From positions 428,522-492,521 of the forward strand of contig CAADRB010000049.1 of NCBI GenBank assembly GCA_900708905.1: a DNA stretch of 64,000 bases, read 5' to 3'. The notes below the pieces were generated by a model, which worked only from the letters and a program-made list of their open reading frames with translations, was not told the DNA's origin and did no database searches. The number at the start of each line of letters is the position of its first letter. Within the stretch, counting starts at the first letter, position 1. This stretch comes from Hymenolepis diminuta (lineage: Eukaryota > Platyhelminthes > Cestoda > Cyclophyllidea > Hymenolepididae). This document shows, in pieces, positions 31,001 to 42,845 of the stretch. A program made the translations under genes and the position numbers.

Positions 31001-33877
31001 GATGTCGCTCTGCTGTGATTGGTTCGCTCTTTCCACGTATTGGCACTGCGCAATCACGTAGCCCTGACAACAAGCAGACTTTTTTGCACTGGTTATTGTG
31101 CGTGCGTGTTTGCGAGTAAACCAGTGTATCACGTGAACCGTTGCTAGGCCAGGCTCTGGGTTCTCGTGACTAACGTAAATGCGTTCGGTTGTCAAACTGG
31201 ATCGACTACATTTGTCTTTTCGTTTCGATTTTAAACCATAAACAACAGAGGTCCTGTACTCTTTATTGATCATGTAGTTAATGGCATAATCAGTAATTAG
31301 AATAAATTTTGGTCTAACTAAATCAATGCTATACAGGACACTTCACTTCAATATCGAGCTAAATACATAAATCCCCAACCCATTGAGGGAAATTTGATCA
31401 GAAAGGAAGCTACCTACAATCGTTCGGTTGGCAAACTCACATTCTGTTTTCCCTCTTAATCAGTATTAACCAGTGTATTTGGTTACTGGATGTGCGCCTA
31501 TAATTATCGAATTCCCGTAACCTCTGACATTGGCCGCTATACTACTGGCAACGAATTAGATGCTCATCTAATGCTAAAGTGAATGAAAAGAGAAGATCAA
31601 TCATTATAACAAACTGTTCCTGCAGAATATTCCACTGGGTGTTTAGAGCTATTAAATGAAGAGAACAATACATCGGCATGCCCAGTATCGTTATTGTATC
31701 GGTTTCTAAGGTAAGTATTAAGATTGACATTCTTAAATAAGATTACGACGTACCTGTTATTCTAATGATCTCCAGCCCAGCCTTCATTTGAATACAATCT
31801 TCAGTATCTTTCTGGGAGATTGGATACTGGTTGAGCTTAGTTAGGGCCTAAGACATCTTGCCAAGCCATTACTGTGCAGTGTTAATCTGATGGAACAAGC
31901 TTGGGGGTGGTTTTTTAGCCTATTACTACAATTGTAATGTTTTCATTTGTAGACTCAGCGAAGCGTTCGGGCGGTCGTGTATTAATTCACTGTTTTGCGG
32001 GTATTTCAAGGTCACCAACTCTGGCCATCGCCTACCTAATGCACAATCAGCGAATCACGTTTGATGAGGCATACAAGTGAGTTCTCTGTCCCCCCTCCTC
32101 CTTTTAACCCATCTTTCGTCTCATCTCATTCATCTCCCACTTCTCCTAGTCGAGTAAAGTCGCTCCGACCGAAGATCTCCCCCAACTTTAATTTCATCGG
32201 ACAATTGACAGATTTTGAACATCGATTGAATTTGTCCTCCTTACCTTCAGCTACCTCAGCAGTAGAGGTAAATCGAGTTCCGCCGGTCATCATTGTACCC
32301 ACTGTGTCTCCTACTCAGGCAGCAACTCCCCCTGAAAACAATGTCCCTGGTAAGAGCCCATGTATTGTACACTTTAGGTCACGTTGGGATAAAAACTCAT
32401 ACCATCGTGCACACGTTCTATTGATGGGGTGAATTATTGTGCAAGCCTCTGTTTAACCAAGTTGTTGAGACTTAGTAGAGATTCTGGGTCGTTATTTTCT
32501 CTCATATTTGAAATATTTCTCAGAGTGAATTTACTGGTAGAGGTTACCAATTTTAGAGATAAAAAAATAGACCCTCTCTTCTTCCATCCGATTTTCTCAT
32601 ATTAGCTTTGAGTCATGGAGTGTGACAAATAAAGGGGCTATGATTAGTCAACGCACTGGCAGTTGTTGAGTCATTAGTCTATGTGGACGTGCAATATAAT
32701 GCGATAAAAAGGTTGAGTATATTGAGTAAATGTTCTCAATAGAAACGTGTTTTACTATTCTCATTTGATGTCCGGTTGAGAGGCAACTGTAATACCATTC
32801 TACTACGTTATTTACTAGCGAGATTAGTGGCTGTAGATTTTCTAGGTTTGATAAGATATATCTTTGTATGATCTTAAGTATTTATCGGGTTTTGTTTAAG
32901 ATTAGTCTCCAGAAATGCATGAAGATACTATCTCATTCTAATTAGGAACGCGACATAAATTGGTAAAGTCTTAATTGGTCTTTTCCGTTTTTACATACTT
33001 GAAATATCTGCTGACGCTATTCCTGTTTAATTGCCTTTTTTCTAACTTTGTTTCTGCAGAGAACACACCGAGGATAATGCGTCAGGCTTCAACTTGTTGT
33101 GCATCAGTTGTAACAGTTTCGACAATGACCATTCCCGCGTCGGCAACGACTTCTGGTCCAGTTCGTCCAGTGAGTCTCTCGTTGCGGCGTCCGTCTCTGA
33201 AACCCCTTGCAGTGGTTGCGTCGAAGAAACGCGATCGAACGCAATACCTCTCGCCCAACTCCGTCTTTTTCTCCTCTTCTGACAACTCTTCCCCTGGAGA
33301 CGACGAAACTTCCGCCACGTATCACGTCTCCAACACTACTCCCACCCTCCTTGATGCTAAAACCTCGACTTCTCAAAGCACTTTTGTCGCTCATCGGAAG
33401 CGCAGTCGATTTGGCCCTCTTCTGCCTTCTCCCTCAACTGCTATTGCTAGTCTTGATCTTTCCTCTCCTACAGAAGATCAAAATCTCCAGAGTTTGAATA
33501 ATTTCCCCTCTACACCTCCTCCTCCCCCGTCTCCACGACCTAGACGTCTGCGAAGACCCTCTCCCCTTCGTGTTGACGAGACTCGACGATTTTCTCTCTC
33601 CACCTTCTCGGATTTTTCTCGGGCTGCTTTAGCAGCCTGTGCAGCGGCTGTAACATCGTCAGCCGATGCACCGTCCAGTGACATTGACAGCGAGATCGAT
33701 ATGGCCGCGTCAAATCCCACGATTATCAGCTCGGGCCTGCATAGTCCTAGTGCCGCCCATAGGTGGATATTAGGAGATAGTTGCAGACACCAACAGGCCA
33801 CAGCCGAATCCTCCTGTCATTCCAGTCTTTCCTCATCTAGCAACAGTCAACACACACCCAGTTTTCCCATTTCCTAG
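28013..33877 (+). CDS. MAP-kinase phosphatase, DUSP8/16-like (rhodanese + dual-specificity phosphatase), 8 exons, 790 aa
   Basis: Exons 28013-28075, 28106-28216, 28255-28438, 28512-28821, 29799-30361, 31953-32076, 32150-32349 and 33060-33877, all GT-AG and phase-consistent. Residues 8-135 are a rhodanese/CH2 domain ([17 protein letters not shown]) with the basic MAPK-docking motif FKRRLLAHR at 50-58. The phosphatase domain starts near residue 340 ([14 protein letters not shown]), with general acid Asp393 (PIHDNGK), P-loop HCFAGISRS (Cys424, Arg430) and the family block [11 protein letters not shown] ending in FEHRL. Enzymes of this class dephosphorylate Thr and Tyr of p38/JNK. About 190 residues of Ser-rich sequence separate the two domains, far more than in vertebrate DUSP8/16, and the C-terminal 270 residues are Ser/Pro/Arg-rich. 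Intron 1 is only 30 bp. The last exon includes the stop, with AATAAA 155 nt later. Which vertebrate DUSP is the true orthologue cannot be told here. Confidence 0.9.
30362..31952 (+). other. DUSP intron 5 with an internal CpG-rich segment
   Basis: This 1.6-kb intron separates the exon with the general acid from the exon with the P-loop. Between about 30900 and 31200 the composition is clearly more GC- and CpG-rich than the surroundings and a 104-residue minus-strand frame is open (30959-31273); its product is not recognisable. It may be a repeat remnant or an internal promoter. Confidence 0.35.
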
Positions 33878-34031
33878 TAACAACGTGTTTTTTTGTCTGT
33901 GTGTCTAGTCAAAGAACAACGGAATCCGATATCGCATTTGCCTACTCTTACTTAAGTACCTTTTTTTCCCTCCTCTACGTTATGCTTATGTTTTCGGAGG
34001 ACATATGTATAGTAGCCTATTTCACTTTGTG

Positions 34032-34037
34032 AATAAA
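34032..34037 (+). promoter_or_regulatory. Poly(A) signal of the DUSP gene
   Basis: AATAAA 155 nt past the TAG stop ending at 33877, followed by a T-rich stretch. It is the first canonical signal after the stop. Confidence 0.6.
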
Positions 34038-34099
34038 TATACATTTAAGCTATTTTACTTGTAAAAGTGTACGTCTCCTTTTCCTGTACATGTGGGGAA

Positions 34100-37000
34100 T
34101 TGAATTCATTTTTAGCTGGGCATTCCAGGGAGTAACTAATGGCGCAAACAGTTGCTTACTTATGATTGGTTGATGATGAATGCTGACTTAATCATCTTTA
34201 AGTTGATTGGTCTTCTCTTTAGTCCCCGTTACGGAAGCTACATTTAACGCGACCAATTACTTAAATAGCATTTGAAATGTTGTCTTTGAAGAGTATGATT
34301 AAAGATTTATTTTTGAGACTGGTGAGGTGGATTAATCACGAGAGCTCTTGAAATTTGCCTCGATTTACGCGAGAATTTGCATGCATATAAGTTGGTGAAT
34401 TACGTTCTAGCACATAAATCAATCTTAGTAAACTAAATACTTGTCACCTGTTTTGAATTAGAAGGCTCAAGAGTCTAGACAAGGGCGGAACTGTGATTTA
34501 AGGTCATTTAAACTCGGGATCTGTTTCGAATTTAAGTCGTTGCATCACTTTCTACTGGAGTTCCAATTTCATGCCAGTCTAGGAAAAGCGAATATACATA
34601 ACGTTAACAGAGGCTCTGAATTTAGTCAAAATGTAAGTCTGTTAATAAAGAGAATTTCGGGAATGAAAATGCAAAAAACTAGACAAGTACTGTGCCATTT
34701 TAAAAGTGTTTCTGACATGAATCACCACACGAGACAGTCTAACACGCGTATGTTGTTTTCCCTTATGATGATTCAGCACTCGTCCAACAAGCAGAAAGTC
34801 ACGTGTTTTATTGTCATTTTTAGCTTCGATAAAGGCCATTGTCTGTCTAGGGCAATCAAGTGTTCAGACATATGCAAGATAAGGAAAATAATTATATAAA
34901 ACGTTATCACCCACTTTGGATGCCTAAGCAACCACGCAATGCGATTTCAACCTAGCAAAATTCATTTTTGTCCCGATTAAGGGTTATTACCTAATCACTT
35001 CCTAGTAGACACTGTGTAACCGAAGGGATGGAGGTTTTATTTTTTTGTGCTATATCGAATTTGAAGTGTCCAAACTGGGAATTATGTACTCTTGACCCAA
35101 ATTCGGATCAACCAATCCCTTAGACACCTGGTTGTTTCTTCCTTTTTGAAACGCAAATACATTTCGTTATATAAAACATTGCATTGATTATTCTAGCGAA
35201 GGTAATAAGTAGCTTTCCTCCTAATAAATATTCTAGCATAAATTTACAAGAATAAAGAGAGAATAATCGATTGTCTTGGAAACTTGACGTATTCCTGACA
35301 CAGCAAGAATCGATATTCTAATTGAAGTTCATTCAGGTGTAGCACGCAGTTGGCAAAAAAGAGAACTTTAATGCATTTAACGCATTCTGCAAAATCTACT
35401 TCTTATGCATTTTTGTTCACATTTTGTTATTTACTTAAAGTAATGTACATGATTTAACTTGACAAAAACATAACCTAGAGAGGGACTTGCATATGACCTT
35501 TTCTATCTTGAAGGTCACATGTGCCTCCTACCCCATGAGTCATTGCACTAATTACCATTAAATATAGAGATATACGTTGTCTGCTCAAAAGTCGTAGGAA
35601 ATACTCAATCAGTACGAGAGAATTTCTGCTTCCATGACCAGCGCATGCAGGATCTTGAAATGAATGCATTAAATTGAGTTGACTAAAATACTCACATGGG
35701 AATCAAACCAGTTTAACGACAGATGACTAAGCCAAAGTAGTTTCGTGCAGTAATATAATTACGAAAGTAGAGAATAATTAGGCGGGTAATTAGCATTGAA
35801 TTCATAACTTAATTAACCCAAGACGAACACTAAAAATGTTGCTGATCATTATATTTAAAAGATAGTAAAGATAACTAATTACATTTGCAATATTGGAAAT
35901 CATTCAGAATGTCGAATAGTATGAATTTGCGATCGGGAAACAATTGGATACGTCAATTCATCGAGATAACCTAATTAGTCGTTTATGTGAATCACTAGTG
36001 AAGAGAGATTTAGTGGATCACCATACCGTTTTTTGAGGAAATATATATTCTTTAAAGATTAAGCTCCATTAGAATGTCTTTAGAAATCTTTGAAAAGGAT
36101 GGAGACCTATGAAGGTATTCGAATTTTATATTACCACTTTCCGAGTAGTTGACATATACGCCTTATCTGGTAAATATTACCAAATTTTTCCGCTTAATAT
36201 TACATTGTTTGAGAAAAGTACATTTGCAAAATAGCAATTAATTACAGTAATACCGATATATTGTGATTCATAAAACGTTATTAATGAATGATCTATTAAT
36301 ATACTATCATGAGCTATTGCAATCAAAAACAGATGTGATGAATTGTCGGCATTTTTATCTAATTATTGGGTGTTGACTGTGGTATGAAGAAAAGCTCTTT
36401 TTTAGTTGAACTGATAATAGAGAGGAAAATTTTCTTCTTCGTCTTATCCTGAAAATGCTGGTGTTATAATAATAATATGAACGCTTTTGGAGATTCAGAA
36501 TTGGTACTTCTTACCTTCTGAGATCAGAAAAATAAGCGCCACTTCGCTTTCTTTCATATTGAATTTGACGTCAACATTGAGGATGTCATTTTTTGTCTTT
36601 TAAAAATTGGACACTATTAATCTTTGCGCCAGAGGATCGGTGATCCTGTCGACACTGCAAGGTCATTTCCTTTTCAAATGCAGTTCGCAGCTTCGCGCTT
36701 CACTATTTTCGTTCGAATTTCCTTTTAGGTGGGAATTTACGCTTTTGAAGGTAGGAATAGACATTGTCTATTTTAGTCTGTGTTATTGAGACTACCTAAC
36801 AGCCATCAACCTTAAACGATGGTAAACCCCGGTAAAGAGTGTAATAATAAACATTTTAAATAATAAATGTGCATGCAGATACACAGCTGAATGACCATGA
36901 GATAGCTTAACGAATTGGTATTGCTTCCCAGTTACATCAAGGAACTGCCTTTATTCCAATAACATGTGGTTGCAACCTTTCTCAGAGTTATGAGCGGAAA

Positions 37001-37960
37001 GTTAGACTAGTAGAGTTGTAAAGTTCTGATCCCCTCTTTTCAGACCTGTCTGTTGAGTGCCGGTATCTTAATGTCTGAAAATGGAATGAATTTAATTCGT
37101 GAATTATTGATCCTCCATTAATTATTGACTCCATCTCATGAAGCATAAGAAAGAGGGGTGGAGGTTATTTACTTGGTTAGTCTTAAAAAATAATTGATGG
37201 GGGAGGGGTGGGGGAGGAGAATTTTAAGTACTGTGTTATCGGTGCACCAAGCCTAGTATTTGTAAGTTTTCTTGTTGCATACGATTATAGATAGAATCTT
37301 GATTAGAATGCAATTCAAAGTTATCCAGTGCGTTCTTTTTGATGAAACACTAAGATAAACTTAATACGAAATGCTCTGAGTCAGAATTCTAATTGAATAA
37401 AATATATAGATATTGGTAAATAACCGTACCAGGGTGATCAAACTAGATTATTTAATTTAACCGTATTTTTAAGGTAAATACTACCGTTAATGTAAAATAC
37501 AACTACCAAAAATACTGTTGTGGCACGCATTCTGAACGTCAACATTTTCATCTCCGGATCTGCAGAATGCATATCTTTATATCTTCTGATTCCCTTACCC
37601 ATTTTTATTGATCCACTCTCCAAAAACACATCACAGTTGGTTAATTTACTGTTTCTCTTATTAGGACGCTTTCCCAGGATTAAAACTTGTCAAGGATTTT
37701 TTGCTCGGCAATTGTTATCCATGATGTAAGCATGAACCATCCTCGTATTAGTTTTTCCGCTTCACAAATTTAAATTCATTTTTTGGATTCCAGTTTGAAT
37801 ATTAGTATGAAAAATCCTTCTTTCATTTAACACGTTCATGGTTTATATGTAACAAATAGTATACATATAGAAAAGGTAGCAGTTGAGCAATTACATTTCC
37901 TCCAAATTCACCATGTCATTTGACGTGGTGGTGCACATTTCATTTATTTATTTAAAGTAG
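34100..37960. other. AT-rich non-coding region
   Basis: No recognisable gene. The open frames are short and compositionally like the background. A minus-strand 63-residue frame at 37438-37629 encodes a basic stretch followed by a hydrophobic segment but has no recognisable family. G-rich sequence occurs at 37196-37222. Confidence 0.5.
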
Positions 37961-38178
37961 CGATCAGGGAATAACGACAAATCGAAGTTCACATTGTGTG
38001 GAACGTGTGACTCACTTCCGACTTTGAACTGCCTCTCGTCACTTGGCAAAGCAATCAAGATTTTCAATGTCGATATTCCACGCCTGAACGATTGGGTAGA
38101 CGAATTAAAGGAAGAAACTTTGCTATCGTACAAAAAATCTGCCTTCCAAATATTTTTTGTTTTCTTGAAAACTGGCGA
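37961..38178 (+). CDS. Candidate internal coding exon, unknown product
   Basis: This stretch is richer in GC than its surroundings and encodes an open frame of 72 codons with a mixed, soluble-protein composition (for example FTLCGTCDSLPTLNCLSSLG and RLNDWVDELKEETLLSYKKS). It is preceded by a pyrimidine-rich acceptor (TTTATTTATTTAAAGTAG) and followed by a possible donor (GCGA then GTAAAC). No neighbouring exon could be linked and I do not recognise the family, so it may be an isolated exon of a gene with very long introns or a pseudo-exon. Confidence 0.3.
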
Positions 38179-38204
38179 GTAAACAACCAACCACGAATAG
38201 TAGT

Positions 38205-38268
38205 AATGAGATGAAAAGATAGAGGGAGAGAAGAGAGGTTGGGGGAGGGGGGGGGAGGGGGAAGAAGT
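38205..38268 (+). repeat. Purine/G-rich tract
   Basis: Almost pure purine on the plus strand, ending in a 25-nt stretch that is G except for single A residues (38241-38261 and flanks). Capable of forming a G-quadruplex or triplex. It starts about 25 bp past the candidate exon above. Confidence 0.7.
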
Positions 38269-38284
38269 TACAAAGCAGGAAGAT

Positions 38285-41200
38285 GTCAAGTTATTTTACT
38301 TAGATTTGTCCATCAAACTAGTATGCGTACATTTCATGCGAGCTTTAAATGTTCAGTTGGATTTAATATTACCCTAGGATGTTGAGAAAATGTTTGATAA
38401 AATACGATTTATCAGCTCATAGGTAATCATTTTACAATAAATGGTGTTGAATTTTGAGGGAGATATCAAAATTTGGAGCTATTGGAATTGGTATCACAAA
38501 AGAATCATGAACTAATCAAGGGAAAGAAGTTCCCCATTCTAGAGTCAGTCAGAATGTTTTGTGAAATAGTTTGACAAACATTGTACATATAACATTTTAT
38601 GGATGAAAAGTTTAATGTTGCCATAAGCGAATATTAATCAAACTATATCCTAGTTTAACAGAAAAGTTACACTTTTCTCCGGTCAAAAGCATATAAATAT
38701 ATATAGATTTTTAATCGGTTTTTATCTCGATTGTTTGGCAGTTTTATCCGCAAGGCAATCCGATAATACGCTCTTTTTATTTATCAACTTGCGTAATACA
38801 CAATAAAAACTTGCGAATGTTCAACAAACCTTAAGGAACAGATTCAAATGAATGCGAATATAGATACACATTATCAGACTAATCTCAAATAAATCGAATT
38901 TAAAGGTATCCATTGGGTTATTTTCTATTTGTTAGTACATGAAAGATCATTAATTTGAATATCAATATCAGTTATGTGAAATGAAGTATATGTTATTGAG
39001 CGAGTAAAAGATAAAGAAAACTCGACTTAAAGAGAAGAATCCGGTTTTGGGATTTTACGGAAGATGTGCTATGAAAGTGATTCGGCGTCAACAGAGACCA
39101 GTAAGATTTAGAGAGAAATAGAGCACAATATCATGGATATGACATTAAATAAGACATAAATAAACAAAGTCATTTCTACTTTTTCAATCTTTAGAACGCA
39201 GTCAGAGACGGGTTACGGGTAAAATAAGGCGGCGAAATGCTGCGTAGTGTAAGTTAACGTTCGCAAACTCAAGACGTGCTTTTACATTAAGTTTGTTACA
39301 TAATTTGCTCTGCTATGCATGCCTAATTAATATAACCCACATTTAGGTCTCAAGTAAGTACATCTCCCGTTACTCATACTCCTTTTGGGTCTTATAAGAA
39401 CCCGCAGAGCATTAGCAAATTTCCTATAACAAAGACAGGTAATTATCAAAATAATGTACGGTGAAAGGTGAGCAATTTTCCTTTAATGGAAAGCTAGATA
39501 ATGACGCTACAAAAATATAAATGCGAAAATGTGGAATCATATAGTAGTACTTAAGTCGGTAAATAACAAGATCGTCACACGTGATTTAGGATGACAAAAG
39601 TCTTTACAACAATTTTGGGGTCAGAAGACCTTAATATTTAATAGAGCTTTCATTTCATGACCCAATGACCGTCAGGAAATAAGATCATGCAGCTCAGTGA
39701 TTCATTCGGTTTTAGTTCCCTCAAGAATCATAGGCAGATGGTAGAGTGAAATCTAGTGAGCACTGCTATGTTAAAAAAGTCGTTGCTTGTAGGGTGATAA
39801 AAATAAGTTGGAGTGGCAAGACCAACAATGGGGTTAAATCAACTGGTCAAAATAATCTAATCATAGTGGACATGATTTCACCCATGAATCTGAGAGTCAA
39901 ATCAGTATAATTAAACACTAGGGCATTACAAAGTGATCCTTTCTCTCTATAAGAATAATAATAATCTGATCCCTCCAGAAATCAAATAAAGTAAGACTCT
40001 TGATGCCCTGACTATATTACTTACTTCTACTTGACTCCACCGTTTCATACCTAACTGGACTAGTTGACTTTTTCCATCATTCCAAGTGCTTTATCACGAT
40101 TATGATTTGTAAAAGTATTTTGCACTTTCTCGGTCAAAACTGATTATGAAGGGAGTGTGCTTGTAGGGACAAATAATGCAATCATCAGAGTAAAATAAGC
40201 TGATTTGAGTTTTTAATATTATTATTTTTTCCCAAGATACTTAGCTACACAGTAACTGACACATCAAAGGTTACTTATTTTCCTCAATATTAGCAAATAA
40301 GTAAATTACTTACTCATCGAAAAGAATTTATTCAAATTTAGAACCTTTCTTCGAATTGTTTATTAGGGAGCAAAGAGCATTATAATAATGAGTAATATTT
40401 TTTCTTTACAATAATTTTCACATAGCCGAAGTAGTAATTTCTTTTAAAAATATCTTAAAATTGTGATGCAATAAAGTCACATAAACCGAAAGTCTTTTAT
40501 TGGGATAGAAAGATTAGCATGGCCTTCGCACAACAGGCAGTTATGGAGTATTAGTCTGATTCATTAGTTGACATACACATAATGTTACAAAAACAATCGA
40601 TCGGCAGTCATCGACATAATGTGTTTAGAAAAATACCTTTACACCAAACAATAAATCTTCGTTTGGAGTTACCACCGATTGGACATGAATAACAAAAATC
40701 GACGAATGCACACCTGTATTTAGAGAGTAAACTTTTGGTCAACAAAAGGGGATTGTTTCCAATACACTTCTACCTTTTCAAGCAGCTAGGCTTCTTGAAT
40801 TCATAGAATCCCTCTCCTTAATATTACAGAAGTTTCTCACCAAGCTCAGAGATATTCTAAGTATTTAGAACGCCAAATGCATCTGTAAAAATTAATTCAA
40901 CCGCTAGGAGGAAAATCCGAATAAGCAAGCTTAGCAGATACCCTTAAATGCTACCGAATTAAAGGCAAAAAATAAAGGTCGAAAAATGTTAAGATTTAGG
41001 TTCTTGCATCCTTCAGTTCTGAATTCAAGTACTTCAAGAATCTCATTATTCTTTGATCAATGATACGCCACAGTAATAATATAGATTTCTCTAACAACGT
41101 ATAAGTGGAATGGTCGATATCGACTTGAGGTACAATCTGTTTTAAATGAATTATTATTGAAATCCAGCGCGAGGCAAAAAGGTGCAGTTTTCATTGTTGG

Positions 41201-42140
41201 AAAGAAAAGATGTTGAGGGTGAAGTCAGGGTATCAAGAAGTCTTACTTCAACTGGCTTTTGTACTTGAATTCTGCAATATTTACTTAATGGGCAGTTCAC
41301 ATATCGAAATTCGTTTCACTAATCGTCATATGGATTTCTGAGCAAATTTTAGTCCATGATATCCATTGTTCAGTGGGAGTGGATTGTTTAACTATGGCGG
41401 TCCGTCTGCCACTTCATTATATTTTTCCTTCACAATTTCAGAAAACGAAATGATCTCATATGATATTAGTTAGCTTGTGTAATCAAATATAATGGAGTTG
41501 AGATAGCTAGAATTTTTACTCAAATTAAACGCGTAATATTGATTTCATGAATGTTTATATATTTAACATATATTTTACTTCCAAATAAAAGAATGTTATT
41601 CAGTTTGGTAACATTAAAAGCTTTAACTTCCTAATGAGTAAACAGGTAATCACTTTTAGTCAACGGAAATCTAAATCAAATATTCTTAAATTTGATTGGA
41701 AAATACAAACTCTGCGGAAGGTCGGTGCGTTTAACGATAGTTCAGTACATATTAGACTTGATGAATATCAAGAATCCGGACTTCTCTGACTAATACAGGG
41801 CTAAAAGTACGATAAAATTGATCATTAATTTAAGACTTGAACCGTGATGAGATTATGGCGTACTTATTAATATGTCTGCTAACAGCCAATAAAATGGAAA
41901 AAATATAAAAAAAATGAAAAATCTAAATCCTATGGAATTAAAAATTAATTAACGTGAATATGAGATCAATCCTAATGATCTTTTAAATGTCTTTATAACA
42001 AACTTAAAGAAGCTCGTACTGAATAACAAAATTTGGAAAGAGATTTATAACCTTCAGTTGCAGTGAGAATACACTGACTTACCTCTGTGGGCCATTATCA
42101 TTACATTGTGATTATTTTATCGGTTACTCATCAATGAACA
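38285..42140. other. AT-rich non-coding region
   Basis: No open frame of note and no homology that I recognise apart from the U6-like fragment at 40485-40535. Sequence is AT-rich and mostly unique by eye. Confidence 0.5.
40485..40535 (+). pseudogene. U6 snRNA-like fragment
   Basis: AGATTAGCATGGCC at 40511-40524 exactly matches the central, very conserved part of U6 snRNA; the bases before (ATTGGGATAGAA) and after (TTCGCACAA) match U6 (ATTGGAACGATACAGAG and CCTGCGCAA) with changes and a small deletion. The 5' stem and 3' end are missing, so it is at most a retroposed fragment. The match is short and could still be chance. Confidence 0.4.
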
Positions 42141-42149
42141 AAGGGTAGA

Positions 42150-42365
42150 AATCTGTCATCTCACTTATCATAGCTCGTTATCATAACCGGCTTTACTTTC
42201 ACTCAGTATCGACGCTTTTCCTCTTTCCTTCCAAGTCACAATACCTCCACCTACTCCCTTATTCTTATCTCACTCATTTCACAACTTTTTTCAATACACG
42301 TTTGACCAATCTAGATCTTATTCTTTTCATCCATGCAAGGCTGTTATGTTCTGTTTGTTTTAAGG
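42150..42365 (+). repeat. LTR-like dispersed repeat, copy 3 (diverged)
   Basis: Contains TCATAACCGGC, CGACGCTTTTCCTCTTTCC, TTTCAATACACGTTTGACCA and AGGCTGTTATGTTCTG in the same order as the equivalents in copies 1 and 4. The 5' GAAGCCGCAGTGACGTC block is missing. More diverged than the other copies. Confidence 0.45.
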
Positions 42366-42431
42366 AAGATCATTAGTTTCGAAAGGGTATTACTAAGTCT
42401 AATCTGGTGGTGTTCATAAAGTAGCTTTACC

Positions 42432-42845
42432 ATGAGAATTGGAGCTATTTTAGCATCACCAGCCAAAAATATCTTACAGAGTGAGATGCCTATATGGTTT
42501 CCTAGACACCTTCGGTTTCTTAACCCAAAGGTAAATACTTTTATCTAATTATATTGGAACAATTAATTTTGAACAACTGATTGAACCTATGCTTATTATC
42601 AGATGCTCAGAACAGTACAAAATGAAGGAAAATATACGCAGCACATTTACTCTATCTTTGAACAGACTACCAGGGACCTTAATCAAACCTCCGATTTTTC
42701 CACCCTTTTATTTCCTCGAAGCCAATCTTCACTTAGAATTCGTGGTGACGTTATTATTATTATTCCCATGGTAGTATTAAAAATTGTGCAAGTTTTAATC
42801 ATGGAAAAGTATATGCATAAAAGGAACAAGAATCATGGCCATTAA
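42432..42845 (+). CDS. Candidate two-exon small gene, unknown product
   Basis: An ATG at 42432 opens 33 codons ending in CCAAAG followed by GTAAATAC (exon 42432-42530). A 72-bp AT-rich intron ends ATTATCAG, and an exon from 42603 continues in phase for 80 codons to a stop at 42843-42845. The 113-residue product would have a basic N-terminus (MPIWFPRHLRFLNPK) and a hydrophobic segment near the C-terminus (VIIIIPMVVLKIVQVLIM). I do not recognise a family. In-phase splicing and the compositional contrast of the first two thirds support it; the small size and lack of homology argue against it. Confidence 0.25.

Noticed and set aside
33082..33801. Several long open frames on the minus strand and in other plus frames over DUSP exon 8
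   Set aside because: They arise from the Ser/Pro/Arg-rich composition of the real exon; none has homology or splice support.
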